Source of the DNA: Aquatica leii
Taxonomy: Eukaryota; Arthropoda; Insecta; Coleoptera; Lampyridae
Length of the DNA: 64,000 bases
NCBI GenBank assembly: GCA_035610365.1
Contig: CM069436.1
Span: 56,311,505-56,375,504, forward strand
Direction: 5' to 3'
The position numbers were made by a program, and so were the translations under genes. Positions 1 to 8,833 of this stretch are shown here, piece by piece (position 1 is the first letter of the stretch; every line of letters starts with the position of its first letter). A model generated the notes under the pieces. That model had not been told where the DNA came from, did not search any database, and saw only the letters and a list, made by a program, of their open reading frames with translations.

Positions 1-820
1 TTTCTGTATTTAGTGTAAGCTTATTTTGCTTGGCCCAATCTTTTATAAGGTCTGTTGCTTTTTCTGACTTACGTGTTGTAATATTCATATTGTAATCTTT
101 GCAAATTAAGGTAGCGTCATCAGCATATAAAATACAAAATGTATCTTGGTCAAGTTTAGAAGGTAAATCGTTTATATAAATCAGAAACAGTAATGGCCCA
201 AGTATTGATCCTTGAGGCACCCCAGTAGACACAAGTAGCTTTTCTGAAATTTTATTATTATAAAAAACATATTGAAATCTATTTTCAAGATAGGATTTTA
301 TTAAAGTTATACTTGACTGATCAAAATTATATAAACGACTTAACTTCATTAGAAGAATATCGTGTGATACACGATCAAACGCTTTAGTAAAATCGATGAA
401 AGTTGCAATTGAATACATGCCCTTCTCAAAACAATCTAAGATTTTTGAAACAAATAGAGTTATAGCATCACTTGTGTTTTTATTTTTACGAAAACCAAAT
501 TGATTTTGATAAAACAAATTGTTTGATTCAAAGTAATTTCTAATTTGACAATCCAGAACTTTTTCTATTACCTTTGATAATACAGGTAATAACGATATCG
601 GTCTGTAATTATTTAGATCCTTTATATCTCCTTTCTTATGAATAGGCACAATAAGTGACAATTTTAACGGATCGGGAAATACTCCTGTTCTAATTGATGA
701 ATTTATTAAAACTGTTAACGAGCTAGTTAGAAAACCTATAATGTGTTTTAAGATTTTTGTACTCATTCCATAAATGTCTTTAGAGTTGCTGCTTTTGAGT
801 GAATGCAATATATCTCTAAC
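1..820 (-). CDS. LINE reverse transcriptase domain, partial (runs off window)
   Basis: Reading the minus strand from 820 down to 1 gives about 273 codons without a stop, open at the window edge. RT motifs appear in order: LIVPIHKKGD and NYRPISLLPVLSK (fingers), FGFRKNKNTSDAI, FIDFTKAFDRVSHDIL (motif A with catalytic Asp), STGVPQGSILGPLLFLIYIN (motif B) and FCILYADDATL (motif C, YADD at about 104-118). These are standard non-LTR RT signatures. It lies in a different frame from the upstream endonuclease. The join needs two frame changes, near 820 and near 866, with a TAG at about 818-816 in the intermediate frame. Thumb and C-terminal regions are missing because the window ends. The domain reads as one enzyme with the upstream endonuclease in an intact relative. 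Confidence 0.93.
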
Positions 821-867
821 TTACTTCAGAGACGGCATAAAATTTAAAACTAACGTTGTTTAGGTTT

Positions 868-2196
868 TTAATGGGATAGATTATGTAAAGAATCGACATT
901 ACAGTTTGATACATTTTTAGTCTGGTTACCAGCAAAATATTTGTTGAAATCATCAGCCGTTAGATCAAGATTAATGTTATTATTACAAACTGATTTGTGC
1001 GAATTAATTATGTCCCACATAGCTTTAATGCTATTGCCAGAATTATTAATAAAATTATCGTTTGCTTTAATTTTTGCTTTCTTTATTTCCTTTTTATATT
1101 TGTATCTAAGAGATACATATGTTTTTTGCAAATTAGTTGTTTGATACTGTTTAAATAACTCATGTACAAGTTGAACCGTATTTCTTAACTTTTTCAGATA
1201 ATCATTAAACCAACTAACTTTGATATCACGAGATCTGATTTGTACAGTTTTGCTTGGAAAAGCCGTTAAAAATGCGGTATGTATTTTTTGAAAATAAGCC
1301 GAAAATTGATCATTGATTGATTGATTATCTTTGTTTAGATTGTGACGCCAATTAGTATTTTGTAATATATTAAAGATTATATTCATTCCTTTTTTTGTTA
1401 TAGGTCTAACTATCCTACAGTAATAAGGTTCTGTACGGGAAAAATCATCACAATGTAATTGTATTAATTGTCCATAATGATCAGATAAACCAGTTTCAAA
1501 AACGTTTGTTTTAAAATTTGTCTGTGAGAAATTAATAAACATATTATCGATACAATATTTCCCACGAGTAGGAGAAAATATTGTTTTTATGAAACCATAC
1601 GTTTCTAACAAGAAACGTAATGTCTGTGCATTGCAGTCATCTTTGCAGAAGTGAACATTGAAGTCTCCAGAAAGTATAATTTGGTATTGAGTCGACAATT
1701 TTTCTAAAATTAATTGTAAATTTTCGATAAACAATTCGAAATCACCATGAGGAGACCGATACACTGCTAACACTACTGTCTTACAGTTATATAACACAGC
1801 ACTAACTTCACAATGTAGCTCAATCGCCATGCTGTTAATTTTTTCTAAAGGTGATGTCTGCAGGTTACTTTTTTTAAGGATCATTACGCCTCCATGTTTT
1901 TGATTAGATCGACAATAAAAATTTGCTGTAGTAAACCCACCAATCTTAAGATTTTTTAAATTATCAGGATTGCTGAACCAGTGTTCAGTTAAACAAACAA
2001 AATCATAGTTTTTGTCAGTGACGAAACACTCGAGTTCATTTAGCTTGTTTGTTAAGCATTGTATATTTAAGTGGAAAACAGATAGATTATATTTAACGGT
2101 TAAAATTTGAGTTTGGTTTTGATTATCGGTTATTTGTTGTAGAGGCGCGTCTTTTTGCGGTGAAAAAAACGATTTACACACGTACCTTTCGGCCAA
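868..2196 (-). CDS. LINE apurinic-like endonuclease domain (EEP fold)
   Basis: A 442-residue open frame. The first ~40 residues are not recognisable. The endonuclease then begins at FHLNIQCLTNKLNEL and carries the family's catalytic and binding residues: LTEHWF (Glu), VYRSPHGDFE, LSGDFNVHF (Asp-Phe-Asn), IDNMFIN and GLSDHYGQLIQL (Ser-Asp-His). These are the conserved residues of exonuclease-endonuclease-phosphatase domains in LINEs, which nick the target to prime reverse transcription. About 200 residues of linker follow the nuclease (WFNDYLKKLRNTVQ, WDIINSHKS), typical before the RT. The frame ends at a TAA at 868-870, shortly before the RT frame begins, so the protein is broken by frameshift. 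The ATG at 2194-2196 lies close to the element's 5' boundary, so it may not be the native start. Confidence 0.9.
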   Translation of the reverse strand: MAERYVCKSFFSPQKDAPLQQITDNQNQTQILTVKYNLSVFHLNIQCLTNKLNELECFVTDKNYDFVCLTEHWFSNPDNLKNLKIGGFTTANFYCRSNQKHGGVMILKKSNLQTSPLEKINSMAIELHCEVSAVLYNCKTVVLAVYRSPHGDFELFIENLQLILEKLSTQYQIILSGDFNVHFCKDDCNAQTLRFLLETYGFIKTIFSPTRGKYCIDNMFINFSQTNFKTNVFETGLSDHYGQLIQLHCDDFSRTEPYYCRIVRPITKKGMNIIFNILQNTNWRHNLNKDNQSINDQFSAYFQKIHTAFLTAFPSKTVQIRSRDIKVSWFNDYLKKLRNTVQLVHELFKQYQTTNLQKTYVSLRYKYKKEIKKAKIKANDNFINNSGNSIKAMWDIINSHKSVCNNNINLDLTADDFNKYFAGNQTKNVSNCNVDSLHNLSH

Positions 2197-2225
2197 AATG
2201 TCGGTTTCATGGCATTTTCAATTAC

Positions 2226-2356
2226 ATTACATAATTTTTGAATTTTCGCGCTTTTAGTAATTTGAGCCGTGTAAACTTGTCTCTTCATACAGTGGTTTAA
2301 ATTATCATACAAAATTGAAGGAGGAGCTTAACTCTATCTTTTCGCCGTACAGGGAA
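2226..2356. mobile_element. Right end of TIR element (TTCYCTGTACGGCG family), interrupted by the LINE
   Basis: About 130 bp nearly identical to the right end of the complete 594-bp element at 7131-7724, and homologous to 36638-36766. It ends at 2356 with the family's terminal inverted repeat, here CGCCGTACAGGGAA, and is followed by TA (2357-2358), as at 7725-7726. It abuts the LINE on the left and the Penelope-like element on the right. The simplest history is that this TIR element inserted at a TA inside the Penelope-like element and was later entered by the LINE. Its other half would lie beyond the left edge. No transposase is seen. Confidence 0.8.
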
Positions 2357-2474
2357 TAGAAGTTCATTAAGACATATAGAAGAATTATTGTTAGAAAAAC
2401 GGCGAATTTCTAAAATTTTAAGATTTTTGAGATAATGGCCTTTATTACAAAAATGAAGAAATTTAATATTAAGA

Positions 2475-2840
2475 TCAGGAGGAAAAAAAATGACTAGTAG
2501 ACAAAATGTGATTAGCAAAGTCAGAGCAGGTATCAGAAATATCAGTATTTAAAATTCTATTAATAAAATAAATATGTTCTTTTAATCTAATTTTGAACTT
2601 TCTTCCAGTTTGGCCGACATAAGAAGAATTACAAGAAGAACACGAAGTTTTGTAAACACCAGATTTATCTAAAGCAGAAATAGGATCTTTATTATTAGCA
2701 ACATAAGATTTTATATTGTTATTCGTAGAAAAAAAAATAGAAACATTAAATTGTTTAAACACATTTTTAAGGAAAAGACAAGAAGGACTAAAGTAAGGAA
2801 TAGAACGGTAAATATCATAACTACTAGATTTATTAAGCAC
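2475..2840 (-). pseudogene. GIY-YIG endonuclease domain of Penelope-like element
   Basis: A 121-residue open frame containing SGVYKTSCSSCNSSYVGQTG followed by RKFKIRLKEH. This is the GIY-YIG nuclease core (here GVY...YVG) with the CxxC preceding YVG that is typical of Penelope-like elements, plus the downstream arginine and the H-rich segment (SDFANHILSTSHFF). The preceding segment in another frame (2841-2941: IKQLAYNNGYAFETL) links it to the RT. The N-terminal Met of this frame is arbitrary, since the domain is part of a larger polyprotein. The C-terminal remainder (2357-2500) continues in yet another frame until the TIR element cuts it. Confidence 0.85.
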
Positions 2841-2958
2841 AAATTTTTAAATAAGTGGTAAAAACGAGTTCTATGAATAACTGTGATTAAAGTTTCAAAA
2901 GCATAACCGTTATTATAAGCAAGCTGTTTAATAATCTTCAATTCTTTATTAAAACTGG

Positions 2959-3890
2959 TTATAGAACAGGAATAAAATAAAGACGATTAATTAAAGAACG
3001 AAAAGGAGCAATTTTATGATTAAACGGATGATTAGAGTGAAGAGGAATTAAGCAATCCGTATAAGCAGGTTTACGATATATTTCAAATTTAAATTTTTCA
3101 TTATCACGTAAAATAAGTAGATCCAAATAACTAAGAAAATTATTGTTTTCAATTTCATAAGTAAATTTTATTTTGGGATGAAGTGAATTAATAAAACCGT
3201 TATATTTACTTATATCGTCTAGAGAACCTTTAAAAAGAAAAATACAGTCATCTACATATCCAAACCAAAAAGTAATCATGCTAGAAAAAGAACAATTAGA
3301 AAAAAAATTATTTTCAATATTATTCATAAATATTTCAGCAGCAAGGTGAGAAATGTTTGAACCCATAGCTAAACCTCATAATTAATAATAATAATTGTTA
3401 TTAAATTTTAAAAAAATTTGCTTAAAAGCTAAGTCAAGAAGAGAACAAACATCTAAGATTTGGTAAGTGTTTAAAACACCATTAGAAAAAAATAGATTAC
3501 GAATGAGAGATACACATTCTTCAGGAGGGATAGAAGGAAAAAGATTAAAAACATCAAAAGAAACAAGATAAGATGAAGAAGGAAAGGGAATATTTTTAAT
3601 CTTAGAAGAAAGATCAAAAGAATTAAAAAAAGCATATTGATTAGTAAAGTTAGAATAAGTTCTAATTACGTTATTAAGCCAAGGAGCAAGTTTAGGAGAT
3701 TTACAAAAGGACACAACAGGACGTATTGGAATTGAAGGCTTATAAATTTTTGGAAGACCATAAAGAATGTATTGGAAAATAAGTTTTAGAAACATATAAA
3801 GGAAGCGACTGACAGTTGTGTAAATTATTTAGTTTCTTACAAAGGTTAGAATGAATACGATTAGGAGAAGACTTTAAGTTAAATAATTTA
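2959..3890 (-). pseudogene. Penelope-like reverse transcriptase, frameshifted
   Basis: Two main open pieces. The upstream piece (3382-3795) has GLPKIYKPSIPIRPVVSF, the Penelope-type fingers motif, and SFDVFNLFPSIPPEECVSLI, which contains the motif A aspartate. The downstream piece (2959-3366) has GSNISHLAAEIFMNNIE, FWFGYVDDCIFLF (motif C with YVDD) and FLSYLDLLILRD...YRKPAYTD, a Penelope signature after the palm. Between the pieces, around 3367-3390, an AT-rich run of Asn/Tyr codons and stops interrupts the reading. The enzyme would copy element RNA by target-primed synthesis. This copy cannot make a full protein. Confidence 0.85.
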
Positions 3891-3960
3891 ATTGTATATC
3901 TAATAATCCACTTTGAGGATGTATATGTATATTTTGGAGTTAAAATAACTATACAATAAT

Positions 3961-4535
3961 TTTATTATTTGCAACAAAAACGGCATTATTACTAACAAAT
4001 TTGTAAAAGCTGCTTTTTTATTAACTATTTATGATTACTACAGCACAATTTTATAAATTACGGTTTTAATTGCATTGCCATGTTCAGAAAAAGAGTGTTT
4101 TTATGCCTACGTCCGTTTTGACGTATTTTACAAGCAATATAATTGACCGGAAAAATTACTTTTCCGGACTAGGCTAGTAAAGTCAAGGTTAAATGTAGTA
4201 GAATTTTATAACTAGAAGTTGGCAGTAATTCCCCTTTCTTCAATAGTTTATGTGTCATGTCATTTATGTCGAAATTATTATTTTATGAGCTTGGTTAACT
4301 ATTATACTACTCCAAATTACCTATAACGACTTTTCTAATAACGAATGCAAACTTATTTCAATCTTATTGACAAAGAGAACGATAAAGGCAACCGCAAAAT
4401 TAAAAATCACTTAAACTTATATCGATCAGGTAAGTATACCTATGTATGTATATGAAATATCTATAACTTTCAATTGTAACTTTTAGCTTAATCAACAGCA
4501 TATTAACATATCTATCATTTATTATAAGAAACTTA
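3961..4535. other. AT-rich spacer without recognised gene
   Basis: No coding sequence found. One short inverted repeat, CCGGAAAAATTACTTTTCCGG-like, lies at about 4147-4167. Otherwise it is plain AT-rich DNA. Confidence 0.6.
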
Positions 4536-4675
4536 CCCAAACAACACATTGGTACAAAAAACGTCTAAATGTCCGTCTAATAAACGTTAATAACGCGTTT
4601 AAAAACGTTTTTATGTCTAATAAATGTCTATTAGCCGGACATTTAGACGTTTTTTGTACCAATGTGTTGTTTGGG
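4536..4675. mobile_element. 140-bp MITE with perfect 40-bp TIRs
   Basis: The first 40 bases (4536-4575, beginning CCCAAACAACACATTGG) are the exact reverse complement of the last 40 (4636-4675). Both ends are flanked by TA (4534-4535 and 4676-4677), with a longer ACTTA/TACTT mirror around it. The interior (about 60 bp) has more short palindromes built on taaacgtt/aacgtttt. There is no coding capacity. Size, perfect TIRs and TA duplication fit a miniature inverted-repeat element mobilised by a Tc1/mariner- or PIF-like transposase. The CCCA start resembles the ends of the element at 29097-30375 (CCCAGTAAACAC), so the two may share a mobilising enzyme (inference). Confidence 0.85.
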
Positions 4676-4677
4676 TA

Positions 4678-5326
4678 CTTATTTAAATTAAAGTTAATTG
4701 TGCAGTTTGAAATATATATATATAAAGTAAACTCGCATCATTTAAGTTGAATTGTAAGTTTTGAACGTTACAATTTGGTTGAATGCCATCGAGATTAGCA
4801 AAACTTATGGAACACTGTGGTATGGAATTACATTGTCTTATTAGTTGATTGTCTATTGCGATTTTAGGTGTCAAGGAGTCTTCTATGTAATCTTTGGCAA
4901 CAGTACTGTCCTTTTCAACTACGTGATATTAGTTCCTTGACTTACTAATGCCGTTCCACTATTTCTGCAAATGCAGTGTCCTGTATATAATAAAACATAC
5001 TTATTGTAGCCGCTTGCTGAATTTTAGTACACCAGATCGTGGTTTCCAGTACCGATCCAAAGATTTTGTCGGTAACAAATTGTTATCACATTTTGTGCAG
5101 CTTCTTTAATGTGTCCATATCCATTTTAAGACGATACAAATAAATTATACTTTTAATCAAGTTATTTAAATTGTAACAAAATTAAGTATATTTACATAAA
5201 CAATTAAAATCCAAATTACAGATTTTGTTGTTAACAACACAGAAAATTTTAATGTAGTTAATAAAATAAATCATTTTTAAAACATTTTCAGCACAAAAAA
5301 AGTTGTGTATCACACGTCCTAAAAGT
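4678..5326. other. AT-rich spacer without recognised gene
   Basis: Only short open frames with no recognisable motif. Nothing else seen. Confidence 0.5.
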
Positions 5327-5398
5327 ATTTTGCGAGTATTCACCTTTTGTAGGCCTCTGCTTTGCCTCGGCCTACAAATATGCTCATACTCGCAAAAT
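5327..5398. repeat. GC-capped hairpin, copy 1 of 3
   Basis: Outer perfect 13-bp arms (5327-5339 and 5386-5398, ATTTTGCGAGTAT and its complement) enclose inner perfect 10-bp arms (5346-5355 and 5369-5378, TTTGTAGGCC). The apex TCTGCTTTGCCTC is GC-richer than its surroundings. A related, partly diverged copy lies at about 52540-52625 in reverse orientation (same TTTGTAGGCC and CATACTYGCAAAAT blocks and the flank CACTAGNCCAGAAAGTG). A structurally similar one is at about 26030-26100. This suggests a small dispersed foldback element. Function unknown. Confidence 0.65.
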
Positions 5399-5429
5399 GG
5401 CACTTTCTGGGCTAGTGATACAAATAACT

Positions 5430-6300
5430 ATTACTAGACCTGTAAAAAGTTTAACGGACTCAAACAAAATAAAGTTAACATTAATTTAATAAAATTAAGC
5501 ATTTATATCAACATTAATAATGCAATCTGTGCTAGCACTAACAAAATTTGAAGAAGGACCGTCATCAACCAAAGAAATGGTAACAACAACTTTTTTTGTT
5601 TTTTTTTATAATACTTCCACATAAATCTCGCCGTCTTGTATCATGCAAGCTATATTTTTTTTCTTTCAATGGAATCTTTAACATACTTTTTAGCTACTGA
5701 AGAATTCTTCTAACTTTTGTGTTTTTTCAATACCGAAAATCCAACTCCAGCATTTACTAGTAACGTAACGGTATTCTATGAAAAAGCCAATTTATTTTCA
5801 AAACAGTTCTAGAACCTTTACATATTTCATTTCAAGAATAACCGTAAATATTATTTTTTTAAAGTTTTTGATTTAGGAATCGTAATGATCACCTGTAAAC
5901 ATGTATTTAATATGCGTAGATACACCTACAAAAGCAGACAGACTAGAAAAAAAAATCTATAATGGCTTAGAAAATACATATTATTAACAAGTACTGAAAA
6001 ATAAATTAGATACAAAAAAAGTCTATGTTACAATGAAATATGTCGTAAAGCAAACAACAAAAAGAAATAACTACGAGTTACATGCAGACATAACAAAAAT
6101 TTATGGATGTAAAAAATTATAAAAGAGATCAAACAAAACAGTCACATAACAACACAACAATTCTATAAACAAATTAAATGTCAAAACAAAATAAATTAGA
6201 AGAAGAGCCAACGACAACAGAACCAACCTACTCTAATAGAACACAGACATTTGAAAGACATCTCAAAGACATCAAGTCAAGATATTCATGACGTTGTTTA
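5430..6300. other. AT-rich spacer without recognised gene
   Basis: Adenine-rich plus strand around 5930-6250 with no supported reading frame. No element ends identified. Confidence 0.5.
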
Positions 6301-6315
6301 GAAATCTTATTACGT

Positions 6316-6416
6316 CTTTAGACATCTTCAAGATGTCTAAAGTTAATAAACTGTACATTTTTAACACGTCGTTACTTGGACATCGTTAAGATGAGACATC
6401 TTAACGATGTCTAAGT
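6316..6416. repeat. Two adjacent palindromes (AGACATCTT family)
   Basis: Hairpin 1 has perfect 13-bp arms with a one-base loop (6316-6328 and 6330-6342). Hairpin 2 has 20-bp arms with one mismatch and a three-base loop (6374-6393 and 6397-6416). Both are built on AGACATCTT/AAGATGTCT. The preceding sequence (6250-6290) also has repeated gacatc motifs. Likely the core of a small foldback or MITE-type element whose outer ends I could not fix. Confidence 0.6.
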
Positions 6417-7130
6417 AAAGCGTTCAGGACAAGCATTATTTGGAGTAAAATTAAAAATCATTATGAAAACACTTTTTAATATTTACTACTAATTTTAATA
6501 TTTATTAAGTGAAAATTTTCAATTGGAAGCTCTTCTTAACCAGCCGTTAAAATTTTGGTTTCCTTTTGAGACTTACTCCACCAAAACCTAAAAAAAACTT
6601 TGCATTTATTTTTTACTCTAAATTATAGAACATAATGATTTATATGAAACATTATAATTCTTTTGCACAACTATTTCATATTAGTTTAATTAATTCTTTT
6701 GATTTTAATCAAACAAAATCAGCAAAAACAAATGCTTTCATATTAATTTAGTATGTAGTAGTTAGTATGAGATAAAGGAAATCAACTGATTCATGACCTA
6801 GCTGTCTTTAGTCTTTACATCGTCTACAATTTAGTAATTCCCATTCATTCTGCTCTTCATCAATACTGAGGTATGGCAGGAATCTTCTAAAAATAAATTT
6901 TATTTTTGAATTTTTTTTTCTTTTATTTTTATTACTAACTAATTGTAAACTATAATCCAATTTTCAACTAATTGTAATTTTGTTGCAGTTTGGGAAAATA
7001 GCAAAATGAATACTAGTATAAAACAGCTACATTCCTAGGCCATGTTGATCAAGCTAAACAATTAATGCTAACTCAATATCTACATCTGATTACCAAAAAT
7101 CACAAATTATCAATTATATTATAGTTACTA

Positions 7131-7724
7131 TTCTCTGTACGGCGAAAAGATAGAGTTAAGTCCCTCCCATCAAATAGGCGCTAAATTTGAATAATTTTTT
7201 TTTATTGGTTAAAGTTTTCAAGTCAGTATTACAACAAACAAATGACATACTTCAGTTTGACCTGAGTTTAACGTTCGACATTTTGGTTAATTTATTCGCA
7301 GTTTTAGGTTTTTGTAATTTCCATTCAATTGACGAAATAGTATTTTTCAATACTTTGAAAAACATTTGTGTATATTCGTGTGGAGGATGACTTCTTTATC
7401 TGAATCATCCTATTTTTTTAATACAGGATGTTATTTAAACTCCCATAAAATATGTCATAATTTTTGTTCGTCAAATTTGTTAATACGTAAATAAACGTAA
7501 TCATTTGTTATATGTAGAAATTTATAATTTTGTACATTAATTGAAAATGATACTTTTTCCTATGTACTTTAATCTTTAATGCCTATATTATACATTACAT
7601 AATTTTAGAATTTTCGCGCTTTTACTAATTTGAGCCGTGTAAACTTGTTTCTTCATACATTGGTTTAAATTATCATACAAAATTGAAGGAGGAGCTTAAC
7701 TCTATCTTTTCGCCGTACAGGGAA
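7131..7724. mobile_element. 594-bp non-autonomous TIR element, complete copy
   Basis: Bounded by inverted repeats of about 30 bp. The left end is TTCTCTGTACGGCGAAAAGA, continuing TAGAGTTAAG. The right end is its complement with one mismatch (…CGCCGTACAGGGAA). TA flanks both ends (7129-7130, 7725-7726), consistent with a TA target duplication. The interior has no transposase. Copies: right end at 2226-2356 and a diverged, interrupted copy at 35875-36766. The mobilising family is not identified from the TIR. TA targeting fits Tc1/mariner or related groups, but the TIR sequence is not one I recognise. Confidence 0.85.
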
Positions 7725-7835
7725 TAACAAATAAAACTAGTAGTGCTGACTAAATAGATGCCCGTATGTAATTAGTATTGTTGATGAGACTAACCGTTAC
7801 AAAATTATGTGTAAAAATTAACGATTCAAAGTCTT

Positions 7836-7912
7836 TTGGGTATCACAATAAACAACATATTGTATATGTAGCATAACAGTATTACCAATATGTTGTTTAA
7901 TTTAAAACCCAA
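7836..7912. repeat. Short imperfect inverted repeat, MITE-like
   Basis: Arms of about 27 bp. The left begins TTGGGTATCACAATAAACAA and the right is the complement of TTGGGTTTTAAATTAAACAA, each then running into CATATTG. They share TTGGGT and TAAACAACATATTG with mismatches between. No gene. Probably a decayed miniature element resembling the CCCAAACAACACATTGG MITE at 4536-4675 in its AAACAACA core. Confidence 0.5.
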
Positions 7913-8833
7913 TTAAGTTGAAAAGTGCTAAGTCAAAAAAAAATTTAATATGCAACTCAGTAATACTTGATATATCCAATTAACGGTAATACTTACATGC
8001 GAATAACAAAACTTATTTTCACTCGTTGCGCAATAACGAATGCAGTTTCTAACAACTCTATAAAGCAATTATAAATTTACTTCTTACTTTTTAAAAAAGC
8101 CTTTATCATTTCTCAGCTGATTGAATTGTCATTACTCAAAGATATAATACTTTTAGTTTATTAGACCTTACTCGCGTTTTATTTTCACAATTAGTATTAC
8201 TATCTTCTACAAGTTTTACTATTTACTAGCTATCATATAGTCACCTAAAAAAATGAAAATTTTATATTTGAAACAAACCAAATAACACTGTTAACGTTTC
8301 TTTTTTCAAGTCACAGACGTTTAGACATAAAACAGGATAAAAAAGATATCGTGAAGATGTTGTGTGTTGTCTAAATATAAAGAAGTCAAAAAAATTATAT
8401 CATAAATTAGAAACGGCAAGACAAAAAAAATTATAATATGGCAAAGACAAATTACATAAAAAACTACACAAATTAATAAAAGTAGAATAAAAACGTAAAA
8501 AAGATACAAAGTATATAGGAATTGCATTACTAAATGCTATGTAATAAAATAATTACTACAATAATACAAAACAAACTTACGGAATACACAGAAAACGAAA
8601 TAGGTAAATACCAAATGGGGTTTATACTAAAAAAAAAAACAGATAGTATTAACAACAAAAAGAAATTAAAGTGTAAGCAATTAATAAAGCTCGTACAAAT
8701 AACAATGGAGATCACAAAAGCAATAGTGAAAACACGAGAAGCAGAAACAAACTTTCAAAATTAATATAGAAGTACGTCAAATAGATGCTCTGTCAACAAT
8801 ATTACTTAACGTAGCACTAGAAGTAGACATTTA
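7913..8833. other. AT-rich spacer, lysine-rich chance frames only
   Basis: Adenine-rich plus strand (8340-8760) opens weak frames of Lys/Asn/Ile composition on plus and hydrophobic frames on minus. Neither shows a domain. I judge them composition artefacts. Confidence 0.5.

Larger units (their letters stand above)
1..2225 (-). mobile_element. Non-LTR retrotransposon (LINE, jockey/CR1-like), 3' part beyond window
   Basis: A minus-strand LINE whose pol-like protein has an N-terminal endonuclease (868-2196) followed by reverse transcriptase (1-820). The domain order EN then RT is that of the jockey/CR1/I groups. The 5' end lies between about 2197 and 2225, because from about 2226 upwards the sequence matches another repeat family (copies at 7592-7724 and 36638-36766). 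No ORF1 (gag-like) protein is present, so this is either a 5'-truncated copy or a family whose ORF1 is missing. The 3' end, including any poly(A) or tail repeat, is off the left edge. Coding density is high with only two frame lesions, which suggests a fairly young copy. The clade within the jockey/CR1 group is not resolved. Confidence 0.9.
2357..3960 (-). mobile_element. Penelope-like retroelement, degraded copy 1
   Basis: Minus-strand remnant with the diagnostic pair of Penelope-like elements: a telomerase-like reverse transcriptase (2959-3890) followed by a GIY-YIG endonuclease (2475-2840). The protein is split over several frames with stops. Its C-terminal end is cut at 2357 by the TIR element. 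Upstream homology fades near 3960, where a weak N-terminal stretch (NLKSSPNRIHSNLCKKLNNL) can still be read at about 3830-3890. Sequence differs clearly from the other Penelope-like pair at 55799-59339, so it is another family. No terminal direct repeats were recognised around it. Confidence 0.85.

Noticed and set aside
8321..8764. Lys-rich plus and Phe/Leu-rich minus frames
   Set aside because: Purine-rich strand bias explains both; no motif recognised.
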